DNA of 64,000 nt, taken from the NCBI GenBank assembly GCA_023079485.1, contig CM041084.1, positions 21,914,609 through 21,978,608 on the forward strand, written 5' to 3'. How positions within the stretch are numbered: the stretch's first letter is position 1; each line of letters opens with the position of its first letter. The DNA comes from Archilochus colubris (taxonomy: Eukaryota; Chordata; Aves; Apodiformes; Trochilidae). Both the position numbers and the translations under genes were made by a program. The notes under the pieces were generated by a model, which had not been told where the DNA came from, did no database searches, and saw nothing but the letters and a program-made list of their open reading frames with translations. Below are positions 1-11,000 of the stretch, one piece after another.

Positions 1-320
1 TAGGATCCAAGTACTATTGATTCGGTTTTTAACCATTCTTTAAATCTGACCTAAGTCATGAAAAGAATCTCTTTTTCCCATGTTTTCCCTTTTATCTTGT
101 ATATCTACAGTTTGTTTGATCTCAGCTGGGGGACAGTATTTTTCTTTGTTTTCCTAGTATCTGCTCAGATGGGAAATGTCCCCACCCTTTAAAGGCATCC
201 TGTAAAGTCTGAGGTGAACTTTCAGGGCTTCTTCCACCACAGCAGTGAGTACTGCAGATAAAATGCATCTGTCCCTTGGGCACAGGCTAGTCCAGTGTAT
301 TCTGCCTGACAGGGTAACAA
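1..320. other. Intergenic, nothing recognised
   Basis: AT-rich sequence without a recognisable gene. Positions 170-310 are open in minus-strand frames, but the translations resemble no known protein. The stretch sits directly 5' of a CR1 tail and may be decayed repeat; I cannot show that. Confidence 0.4.
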
Positions 321-493
321 CGTTGTTGCCTACAGAAGCTGTTGGTGCCCCATCCCTGGAAGTGTTTAATACCCAGTTGGATGAAGCTTTGTGCAACTAG
401 GTCTAGTGGGAGATGTCCCTGCCCATTCAGGGGAGTTGGATCTTGTTGATCTTTAAGGTCCCTTTCAGCCCTAACCATTCTATGATTCTATGA
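321..493 (+). mobile_element. CR1 LINE, 3' end fragment
   Basis: A 5'-truncated CR1 non-LTR retrotransposon. The stretch beginning near 321 matches the usual end of CR1 ORF2 and its 3' UTR: an 'agaagctg...ccccatccctgga' block, a 'ggtctagtgggagatgtccctgccc' type block, then 'gatctttaaggtcccttt', and finally the octamer tail ATTCTATG repeated at 477-493. CR1 inserts by target-primed reverse transcription and is normally 5'-truncated, so a fragment this short is typical. It codes for nothing intact. Several substitutions against the usual avian form suggest an older insertion. Confidence 0.9.
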
Positions 494-1899
494 TAATACA
501 AAGTAAGAGTAACTGCAAAATCTTATAGCTTGTTTGGCAACAAACTCTTCCCTTCTTTCCCCTTCCCTTCTTACATCTTTCTCCCTAAAGTGTTTTGCTT
601 CACTGTTTATTCCCACATTCAAAGACAGCAGAGCCAAAGAGGCGAATGAGACTGAGCATAGACATTAAAAGAGAGAGATAAAACAGCACAGGAAGAAGGC
701 TGGAAACAGGTTAGTCCAATTTTCTTCAGAGATGACATTGGAGAGCTTGTGACCTCATGCAACGCCAGTAAAATCATTCCTACTCTCTTCTGGGAAGTCT
801 TTCACTTCGCTGCATAACCTTATTATGCAAAACAAGCATTTTTATATGTTTTCTCTACAGTTATATAAAAAAACACTAGGAATATGACTTATTACCTTGC
901 TCTTTCTATATACTAGGCACCATAATATGTGGGAATAACAGGAAACTGCATGTCAGTGAACTGCACTGCTGCCTCACTGAGATTGAGACATGCTGTTGTG
1001 ATCTGCTGGAATGGCTCTCTGCCCCAGAGCTAAGAGGAATGAACTCAATAAGGTCATGGAAATGCTCTCAGGTCACTGAAATGCTCTCAGTGTCTTCAAG
1101 ATCACCAGTCTGAGCCTTAGATGTCAACACCTTACTTGACTATAAAGCACATGATGTTTTTAAAATGCTTTTCATTATTTTTCAATGAACACATTATTTT
1201 CTTTAACAGAGAACACAGAGGAAGCCAAATAGTCAATTGTAGATAGTATAGTGAGAAATAAATCTACAGTTACAATTATGGATATTTATGCTAAACATCT
1301 ACTGTTTAACAGTGACCAATCTGTTTTGTGAATGTGTTTAGAAATGCTCTTGACTGAGATGTCAAGTAGTGGGTACATGGCTGTATTAAAAGAAGACTCA
1401 AACCAAACTCATTTCTCATGACCTAGCTATAAAAACTTCAAAATAAAAATAAGGTTGAAAAGCTTGATAGACTTTTACCAAGCAACGTAAGCAGTTCTGC
1501 TGCCTCTACTCTACTGCACATCTAAAACTTATATTTCACACAAAAATCAATATTTCATTCTTACGAGCAAATAAAATTTTTAGACCAAATGAATTTGTCA
1601 TTTGCAAACCAATAAATTAAATGTATCTATCAAATTTATATAGAAAATTGTTCTGTGCACTTCAAGTTTTGTATACACACAAATCAGCAACATTAATAAA
1701 TAAATCATTGAAAATGCAATGGACCAATTAGTCTCAGATAGCTGTAAACCGACTATTGCTATATAATGCAATATGTTCTATACAAAGAGGGTTGAATTAT
1801 AATTTGCTTCTTTCTTTTTTGCAAATAAATTATAGGCTAACTTTCTTCCAGCCCCTGTGAGAAACTGTACAGAATTTAATAGAAATTGAAACCCCCTAC
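494..1899. other. Intergenic, no gene seen
   Basis: AT-rich unique-looking DNA with frequent stops in all frames. The only structure noted is an imperfect 19-bp tandem duplication at 1052-1089, listed separately. Confidence 0.5.
1052..1089 (+). repeat. 19-bp tandem duplication, 2 copies
   Basis: Two adjacent 19-bp units, 1052-1070 and 1071-1089, match at 17 of 19 positions and both end in 'gaaatgctctca'. This is probably a small replication-slippage duplication. Confidence 0.8.
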
Positions 1900-2023
1900 A
1901 TAGGCAAGGACACTTCATGCGAGGCATTGTACAACCTGGTCTAGTGGGAGATGTCCCTGCCCATGAAGGGGGTTTGGATCTTGGTGATCTTTAAGGTCTC
2001 TTTTAACCCTAACCATTCTATGA
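1900..2023 (+). mobile_element. CR1 LINE, short 3' tail fragment
   Basis: The last 120 bp or so of a CR1 element: 'acaacctggtctagtggg', 'agatgtccctgcccatg', 'gatctttaaggtctc', then 'aaccattctatgatt'. Only about one and a half octamers remain. The 5' boundary is indistinct and could lie 15-20 bp upstream. It is in the same orientation as the CR1 tail at 321-493 and probably an independent old insertion. Confidence 0.85.
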
Positions 2024-2569
2024 TTGGGAAAGGGATGTGCATCTTCTTAAGGATTTATGATTGCATCTAATAGAAACAAATACCCCAACAAATAGAAACA
2101 ATGTGCATTTCAAGTGAGGAGTACCTAAAGGTCTGATTGTGGAGGTGTATGTGGTTTTATCTACTTGAATGATGATCCTGTTAGTTTAGGTTCCAAATAG
2201 AGAGAGCTAAATCCATGTATAAATATTGAAGGGCTTAAACATATTAAAAGAAAGGTTAATAGTACATGTTATTTTGGTTCTTAGTTGTCAACTGGGGCAA
2301 GTTTCCTGCTCACACAGGACTAGAATTTTTTTCTGTCTTGTCCATAGCTTGCAACCAGTAGCTGAAGTACACAGGAGAGCTTTCAGGACTATATCATATG
2401 CCTCTTGTTCTCCCTTAGACACATGAAAAAACTGAGATTATCCTTTGTCAATTTAGTTTACCAGTAATTTCTTGGAAGGTCTCTGTGACTTAAAATATTT
2501 AATGTTTTTTTTAATATTATGTGTAATTACAGTACTCATATATACTACTCACATATTATAAATTTAATC
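2024..2569. other. Intergenic, nothing recognised
   Basis: AT-rich sequence between a CR1 tail and a solo LTR. A 66-codon open frame at 2226-2426 has no recognisable domain and is of chance length. The last six bases, TTAATC at 2564-2569, form the left copy of the target-site duplication of the next element. Confidence 0.5.
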
Positions 2570-2786
2570 TGTAGCAGGAGGAGCCTTTCTTGCTCCTGAG
2601 GCTCAACAAGCTGCTGGCTTCTCCACTGCCTCACACAAGAGTGAGCCAAGATGGACTGCTCTCTGTGGGTGTGTGTCCCACCTTTATTGGCCCCCTGGTA
2701 ATAGGGGCCTGCCCTAACCAGGCACAGGTGGACTCACACCCACTCTTTGGCAACTCGAGGCACCTGGTTTATCTTATTTCTCTACA
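2570..2786 (-). mobile_element. Solo LTR, 217 bp, with 6-bp target duplication
   Basis: Read on the minus strand, this element begins TGTAGAGAAATAAG and ends GGCTCCTCCTGCTACA, so it has the TG...CA ends of a retroviral-type LTR. It is flanked by perfect direct repeats, TTAATC at 2564-2569 and again at 2787-2792. Six-bp duplications are usual for ERVK (class II) integrations, as known from the family; the class here is inferred from that alone. A TATA or polyadenylation-like AATAAA lies at about 2682-2689 on the minus strand, next to GGGGGCC. The same family appears at 13449-13765, sharing both ends and a 28-bp core with one mismatch. No internal retroviral sequence flanks it, so it is either a solo LTR left by LTR-LTR recombination or a short non-autonomous element. 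Confidence 0.8.
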
Positions 2787-5700
2787 TTAATCCTTATCAA
2801 TGAGCTTTCCCCCAATAAGCCTTCCTCTCTTAGTTCTGCTCTGTGACAGTATTTTTTTTCAAATGCTAAATTCTCTGATTTTATTTTTCATAAATAATGT
2901 GTTAGATAAGAAATTCTTATTATATGGGTCAGTGTGAAATATAATAATGAATCTTATTATGGGCTATGATCAGTGCTGAAGAGTTGAAAGTAATTTTGTG
3001 TCTCATCTCATTGTTGCCAGCCCCCACTAGCTTTTCACAAGACTCATTCTCAGATGCTTAGGGCAGGTGAAGGTGCCAAGATGGGACAGCAAAAGAAAGC
3101 AAGTGAGCACAAGGTCTGCCTGTGAATATGGTGAGAAGTTGGGCATGGGCAAAGTCAGTCAAAGAGCAATTTCAGATTCCTGACACCTGGAGAAAAGGGT
3201 TTGCTTCAGGGGGTGTGGAAAGCACCAAGGAAGGCTTAAACTCCTGATGGATAAAGATGTTTGCAAGCCCAAATGAAACCTCAGATGAGCAGTTTTAATT
3301 ACTGATTTCAATAAGATTAAAATTAAAATACCTCCTGGGAATTTTTCCTCATGATAGGCTGTAGATTTTACAAAAATTTTTTTTTTTCATATGTGCTCCC
3401 AGTCAAGTCCTAAGATAAACAGGGTCAGATTATTATGAAAAATAATTAATAACTGTACCAGGGCTTCAAAAAGTGCACTAGCTTCCAAGTAAATGTTTGG
3501 TCAAATCTTACTCTGCTTGATGTGATCTGTTGATTCCTACATCAGGGACATTTGAAGCAACAGCTTATGGGGTATTTTCAGTCCATACAATCAAACAGCA
3601 TGAAAGATTATATGTTCTCAATATAATTACTGAAAGACCACTGTTGAAATCTATAGGCACATAGATATGCCTGGTACTACAGCATTTGAACCCACTATAG
3701 ACTTCCCATGACTTGGAATCAGAGTATATATTTAGGGGGGAAAAAATTCAGACCAAAGCATGCTACACTGAATTTAAATTTGAAAGTGACTCCACAATAA
3801 AAAATGAACTAAAAATTCTCAGCATGTCTTCATGCCACAAATGTATATTAATGTTAGCCTTAAAATCCTTCTAGAACTTTAAAATACATAAACATTTGAA
3901 TTATGCTGTAAAATTCCTATTGTCCATGCAACACAAATCTTTTCTCTCTGCACTACTGAACTATCATGATGATAGCAAACCTTGTAAAATGAACAGTGAG
4001 ATCTGTATGGTATTTTCCCTTGTTGCTAATTGAGTAAATGCTTGAATTAAAAATGTTCTGACCCATTCTTTCTAAGGTCATCCATCTGAAGTTGGAAGCA
4101 GAGAAAGAATTAGACTGTTACTAAGACTGTATTTCCAAAGTACATCAAAGAGCTGTATACAGACTATAATCCCCATTACAGGCAATATATTTGAAAGGCT
4201 TTGAGCACTTTAAATTAGAATACATATTTTAATGTATAATTTCATTTTTTTCTAAAGTTTTCTCAAGGATTTCTCAGGAAATTTGCTTTCGAAACTCAGA
4301 AGGGATAGGGACATGATGAGCATGATCAGACAGTTTTAGACTGAGAAAGTCTCAGCTGCTAGGAAAACTACAAGCATTGCATGAAAATCATATCACAATC
4401 CTATCTGTCATCCTCTATTGGAAAAACATTTTTAACTATTCTCTAGAATTTATTTGGCCTTCACAAATCCAATAATAAATTTAACATGTAACACTGAACA
4501 GTTTTCAGGTGTAAGCCTATAAGTACCTATGGAGAAAGTTAATACTGGGTGAACTTAACATTGAGTGACCTTACCCTCTGCTCATGTGCTACTGACTTCT
4601 CATAAGCTTGGTCAGTAAAACTGATGGGCTTCAGATGTGCCATTGTGCAAGGACTGAAATGGACAGTGACCAGCAAACTGCATAAAATGCCACTGGCTTC
4701 TCCTGCCTACATTCCCTATAGAGTGAAGAGCCCTAACTGTGCCCACTTTCCACAGGATTACTATGATCCCCCTTGCTAGTGGTTTACTTCTCCCCAGCGA
4801 GCTTAGAAGGTGCCTCCACAGCAAACAGAGCAGCATTTTAGAGTTCAAAGGAGGTCAGCAGTGCAATAGACATGTTGCTAAGTTTTAGGTATCTGGAAAT
4901 TTTTGAAACTCAAAACTGGAAGCACTACAGCCAAGCCAATTCATCATGATAGAGGTACTATTCCTGCTAAGGGAAGAGAAAAAAAATCAAGGTAGAAATC
5001 ACAGTAGATATTTATTTTCGGCTCTTTATAAGGAGATGCCTATTAAATGCCTGCCCTTATTGAAGTCAGAAGAGGGCTGATATTTCAAATCCAGGTAGGC
5101 TTAGCCACAGTACTTTACAAGAGTTGTCTGGAACTACTCATCAAAATATTTTGAGAATACTATACGATTGCAAGTATATTTTTAAGTAGCTGATGACCGA
5201 TTTATAAAATGAAAAAAGTTAAATTCAAATAGGTTATTTGCTTCATATTATTTTCTCAGGTCAAATGATAATTTGAATAAGTTCTTACATATGTTTGCAC
5301 AGAGTGCCATCTTCCTTTTTTGCTTCTAATTTTTTTGCGCTTGACTTCTTTCTCCCCATGCAGACAGAGGTACTTTCCTCATCAGATCAGCTGACTTGCA
5401 GTGTTAGTTTGCTATTAACTGGTCTTAAACAGTTACTAATATTCTGTATGTCACATAATTATTTGGTACTGTAGGTGTTTTTCGTCAGCTAGAAATGCTA
5501 GAAATGAAAGATGCAGCAATAAAACATTTCAAAAGGTTTTGTCAAAGAAATGTGTGAGACTATCCTTGATGAGAGTAAAAAAAAATTTCCTAGTAACAAG
5601 TGTAGATAAAATGATAATCATAAAAAAGAAAATGACAGAAAAAAAAAGAGAATCTTCCAAGACTCTTCATATGATGCAATTATTAGAGAAATTTATATTT

Positions 5701-7059
5701 AACAGATCGTGATCTTTACTTTCTGGCAAACTGTTAAAGCATCTGCTAAAAACACTGAGCAAAGGGCATGAGCCTGATAGTCATAAATAGATGTAACATG
5801 ATTATACATCATGGTCTCCCATGAATCATAGATGCAAAAGAAATCCATAACCCCAGCAGTACTGCAAAGGACATTCCTAAACCCAGGCTGGTCAGCCCTG
5901 TACTCTTTCTGATGTATTGTAGACTCTAGGGAATAAAGGGAAATAAAGACCTGGTATGTCTTCTAAACTTCAGTGGGAACGGATGGCTTTAGAAAATGTG
6001 AAAGACAGGCAGGCCCAAGGAAATCAGAAGTCCTGGGACTGAGTTTGTCCTATGGTAAAGGAAGCTGGGAAAATCTCCGAGGATGTGCCAAAAAGAGGAA
6101 TGTGCTTAGAGGGGCAGCTGCACTTGCATGGGAAAAAGCTTTAAAGGCTGAACCTGGCCGAACCATGAAAACACAGCACAGAGATAACCAAACAGTCTGC
6201 AAAAGCAAATTGCCCTCCAAGAAAAAGATGGTTCATTTTAACCCTCTTTAGTTTATGTGAGCTGCTGTACTAAAATGAGCATGATACAAATGAAAGGAAG
6301 GACAATTCTCAAATACACATGAATTCCAATGCTAGAGGATGCATGCAACCACAGCTGGTTGCCATTAAGCCTGTGTTTTATGGGAGATATTCTTTCTATA
6401 CAGACTTTCTACTGTATGGACACTTTCAACCTAATTTTCAGACCTGAAAATGTTGCTTTGAGAGGTAAATAACTAAGAGTTCTACCTTGAAATTTTGACA
6501 CTGGTGTTTAGAAAAAGCCATTTACTAAAAAGCTACCTACAGAGTTGCTTATAAAACTGAATACAGTTGTAGTAAATGGCATGGAGGCCAAGGTGGAGAA
6601 GATCTTCATGTACTGTACAAGGCACTCATTATGCCTGTCTTGGAAGAACAGAAATTGTGGCTAGATGTGGCAATCAGCTGTAAATATCTTCAAAGCATAA
6701 GATGCTAAATCATTAAAGTTAGTGCCTGAAGATTAAAATGTCTCAAGTAGCTCCTATTAGGACCCAACAATTCATTGCAAAGTGCTCAGAGCACATTCTA
6801 CACCACATGAGCTGGCTATGTCTCTCCAAATAAGAACATAAACTGCTGGATATGTGACAGACAAAATGTAATGCATTCATTAACAAACAACATTGCTCTT
6901 TCCCATTTTAGTCCTTAAAACAATTGTTTGACAATCCTGTGCCATTTGTTCTAGCTTGTAGCTGCCCAATTCCATGCAATAAACCTGAGGATTATATTAC
7001 TTTTCTTGGTCTTCCAAAGATTTCAGTGTAGTGATATTTTGAAGAAAATAACCTGAATT
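2787..7059. other. Intergenic, about 4.3 kb without recognised features
   Basis: AT-rich DNA. The longest open frames (4612-4848 minus, 78 codons; 5973-6251 plus, 92 codons) show no domain, no exon-like splice context and no similarity I recognise. The 92-codon frame is lysine- and arginine-rich and contains 'tctccgaggatgtgcc', but nothing supports coding. No simple repeat longer than about 12 bp was noted. Confidence 0.45.
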
Positions 7060-7835
7060 ACAGAATTGCAGAATTATTATGGCTGGAGGAGACCTCTAAG
7101 ATCATCAAGTCCAGCCTATGACCTAACATCACCACAATGACTAGACCATGGCACTAAGTGCCACATCCAACCTTTCCTTAAACACCTCCAGGGATGGTGA
7201 CTCCACCACTTCCCTGGGCAGTCCATTCCAATGTCTGATCACCCTCTTCTGATATCCAACCTAAACCTCCTCTGGTTCAGTTTCAGGCCATGCCCTCTCA
7301 TCCTGTCACTCGTTGCCTGGGAGAAGAGCCCAATCCCCACCTTCCTACAACTTCCTTTCAGGTAATTGTAGAGATTCCTAAGGTCTCCCCTGAGTCTCCT
7401 CTTCTTCAGGCTAAGCAAGCCCAGCTCCCTCAGCCTCTTCTTACAAGGCTTTCCCCCTAGTCCCTTCACCTGCCTCCTTACTCTCCTCTGGATCTGCTCC
7501 AGCACTGAATTTGGTCGTGTTGAATTTCATACTCTTGGCCTTGGCCCATCGACCTGGCCTGCCTAGGTCTCTCTGCATCGTCTTCCTACCCTCCCTTTTT
7601 TTTACTAAGGCTAGACTCAATCTCCTCATCCAGGTCATCAAAAAAGATGTTGAATAGGACTGGGCCCAGTACTGATCCCTTGGGAACACCACTGATCACT
7701 GGATGCCAACTGGATGCAGCACCAGTTACCACCACTCTCTGGTGGACTCTCTGGGTCCAGTTTTTAACTCAGCAAAGGGTGCACCTGTCCAAGCTGTGGA
7801 CAGCTAGATTTTCCTGGAGGGTTTCCTATGTTTTG
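7060..7835 (-). mobile_element. CR1 LINE, internally deleted, with RT remnant
   Basis: A minus-strand CR1. Its 3' end lies at 7060, where degraded octamers (reverse complement of ATTCTGTG-like units) abut 'ggctggaggagacctctaag'. Reading 5' to 3' from 7835 it encodes part of the reverse transcriptase palm, including the CR1 hallmark [20 protein letters not shown] (usual form VPQGSVLGP). It then encodes a short QRDL...MKFN block, and then the ORF2 C-terminal region with [12 protein letters not shown] and [19 protein letters not shown]. Compared with full CR1 ORF2 it lacks the catalytic (Y/F)ADD segment (junction near 7588-7606) and roughly 100 codons before the C-terminal region (junction near 7505-7510). 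It is also 5'-truncated. The copy cannot be active. Confidence 0.92.
7254..7835 (-). pseudogene. CR1 ORF2 (reverse transcriptase) remnant
   Basis: Fragmentary ORF2 of the CR1 above. In an intact element ORF2 encodes an endonuclease plus reverse transcriptase that copies CR1 RNA at the genomic target. Visible here are the palm-domain PQGS-like motif at about 7625-7690 (PKGS in this copy), the MKFN motif at about 7520-7535 and the C-terminal RGDL block at about 7385-7400. Different blocks fall in different frames and there is a TAG just after the palm block, so the frame is broken. The catalytic aspartate pair of the ADD box is deleted. Confidence 0.85.
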
Positions 7836-8000
7836 AAATAGGTAGGCAGGATAAGTTCCAGGCTGCTAATTCAAAGGTATGTAAGCATGAAGATGCTTTC
7901 TAAAAAGAGGTTCAAACAATAGGTGTGCAATAGAGTTCATGTAATTTCCATGAAATTAGATTTGTACCTCTGGAGAATGGAAACACTCACTGTTCACAGT

Positions 8001-8025
8001 AAAAATAAATAAATAAATAAATAAA
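8001..8025 (+). repeat. (AAAT)n microsatellite
   Basis: About six AAAT/AAATA-phase units run without interruption. It is a typical tetranucleotide microsatellite and may be polymorphic. Confidence 0.95.
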
Positions 8026-11000
8026 CCAACATGTATCTGTTCACAGATATACCTGTGCATCAGCCAAAACAGATTTCTGTCCTCACCCCAATCTCATATT
8101 TTGAATGACTCCAGTCATCTGAGTTAATCTACTTTCATCATTTTGTCTTAAGGAGGAATCAATGTTTTAGCCATATGATGGATGTCTTTTCTAAGCATGA
8201 TGGGAAGGACTTGTATAGCATACTCCAGTATATAAGTAGCTCTGTAGCTCTTGGAAAGGTCCAGGCTCCTACACTGTGTCCCTTGTGTGGCTGCAGTTTG
8301 CTTTTCCTTCCACTATAGGCATGCAGAAAAGACTTGCTCAGAATCCAGTAATGCTTGAAATCTAAGACCAGATCCAAATTTTGCAGCTGCAGTTCAGTTT
8401 TGTTCTTACTGTCTTAATTCATCTACATCCATTGAGATCTCTGCCCTCTGTGCTGAGTCCCAGAGGAGATCATGCTTTCCACCTGAACAGCCTTTAAACG
8501 CAGGTATTCTCTGGTGCCATCTCTCACTTCCCAGTGTAAATTGTTATAATGCAACAGTATACAGTATTTTAGATCCATGCTTAAAACACAAAATGCCAGC
8601 CTTTCTCACATAAAGGCCCCAAGGCTTTTTTAAGATCAAGCTCCTGCTTCCAGAAATAGGATGCTGCAATTGCATCTGTGATTTTGTGACTCATTTAGAG
8701 TTCTATGGTTTTGTATTCTGCACTACACCTGGCTTATAAGTCAGGCATGTTTACATGTACATTTGATGACATCTACCATATGCATACAGCTAATATAAAA
8801 TTTGCATGATGGAAACTGATCACGAGCTCCTTTCCTTCAGCTAAGCTCCACAGATTTTAGTGAACTTCTGCATCAGTTCACATCCTAGATCAGAGGGATG
8901 CACACATCATATAGATCTGTGGGTAAGTACAAATATACACTTTTCTATGACATCAACAATAAATCAGCTAATGTGTGATAGCTAAAAAACCCACTGTTTT
9001 ATATAAGTTGCCAGACAAGCAGAATGTTTAGCATTTCTTTTTTAGTTCAGTCTCCATTAGACATAGATTAATGAAATTAATCCATATTATGCCAGGGATT
9101 AGACGTTTTAGCAATCGTGTTTTTTTATGCTACAGGTTTGAGGGTATTTGTGCTAAAGAGAACTGTACAAATTGGCAGGAGAAACTCCCTGACCCAGTGC
9201 TAATGCATTATAAAGAAACTTTTCTGTTCACGGACATTAAACAATACATACAAGAAAACCTAGAATTAAGAATTCTTATTTAAAAGGAGGAAAACAAGCT
9301 TTACTTGTTCTCTGAAGAGTCTTGCTAATTTTCCTACTACCTCCACCTAATTATTTGAGGCTGTTGCACAGGTACAGACACTTCAAGTGAGCTCTGAAAT
9401 TACTGCTTGAAGCAGAGCAAAGGATCTTAGATTCTGCAAGAGAATGAAAAATTGAGTGAGACATTTCTGTGTAACTTGATAAGCAAAACTGTAATTTATT
9501 TAAGGGAAATGATAGATTTTATCATCTTTTGCAAAGTCTCCTGATGAATGTCTGGGTTTCTCTGGCATACTGATTACTGATGGTCCAAACATATTAAGTT
9601 TTTCAGTCTCTTTATTTATGGAGTTAAAGCAGCATAGCAGAAGGAAGGAAAAAAAGAGCACTAAAATAATTTTCTATTGTTTTAATTATTTTATGAATTC
9701 TTATATCTTATGGGCAGATTGGATAATAGAAATGTCTTATTTCTCAACGTTATCTCATTATTTCATTCTTATGAAAATCCATACCTTTCACAATTAATCA
9801 CCAAAGAAAGATTTTGTTCTGTGCTGTGAACTACTGAGGATTACTCTTACGGTGCAGAAGAAGATAGAAATGTAAACACTCCACAAATGTAATGTCTTGA
9901 TTGTGTTTCTGACTCTTTCTTAAATTCAGATGTCATGTGTAAACCCAAGGCACTTTTAACATTTTTTTAAACCTAAGATGTACAAATTCACTGAAAGTGA
10001 AATTAATAATCTATGGGTTTTTTTTTTAAATAAAATCTGTTTAAAGGACAGCAAGCTACTTCAAGAGCTGTCTGAAAAATCCCACTCATCTTTTTTGAGT
10101 TCTCTCATATTTATCACAAATTTTCTCTTTTCTTGATTTCAAAAAAATTACCACTGAATGCCCAAGGATATCTGAAAATCCTTATTTGTCTTTCTTGCGG
10201 TCATGGCTAAACCTTGAATTTTCCTGTTTTCCAGTAGATATTCTGCTTCATCAGAAACCTTTCTGCTCAAGTGACCAAGACATGATGAAAAATACACCTG
10301 AATGCAGCTGACCGAGGCATGGATTCCTGAAACATGAAAATTAATGACCCAAAGACAAGGAGGAGCCTGGGGAAGTACATTGCAGGTCAGAAACACTGAG
10401 ACTCCATAGCAGCTTAAGAAAAGGTCTTACAGAAGAGGCTCCTCACCAGAAGAGATACTGTGTCTTCCCTTCCATTAATACAGCTCCAAAACTTGATTTT
10501 ATTCCATATTTCTGATCTCAGTGTCCATGTCTTCTTTTTTAAACTCTGAACCTTCTCTCACTTGTTATTTCTGAATCTATTTCTCTATTAATTTTTGCTA
10601 TTTTACTTTCCCACCAAAATAGTGTAAGACACAAGCCCCCTCAAGGATTAAAGTATCTTCTCTAGAGGGGTCTTCATGGCTGTAGAAACTGAGCAGGTGA
10701 GTAGATAATGCAAGTGGTGTATATAAGCAAGAAGACCCCTGGCTTGGTAGCAGAAAGATCATAGGAACCATCTCAAGCATCAGCGTTTTAATTTCTTGCA
10801 TCAACAGCTAAATCAGCCACACTACCATAGTATGGGGCTTCAGCTTTTCTCAAACATGGTCTCATGATTTGGTAGATGAGAGGATGAACTTTCTGCACTA
10901 AGTTTATTCTGATCCATTCAACTATCTCCCAGGGAAAAAAAAAATCTCTGGGTGGGGTACATCCCTTAAAACAAAAAAATGAGAGAAGGGATAGAATGAA

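Noticed and set aside
10700..10740. GTATATAAGC as a gene promoter
   Set aside because: An isolated TATA-like string with no downstream exon, initiator or GC context.
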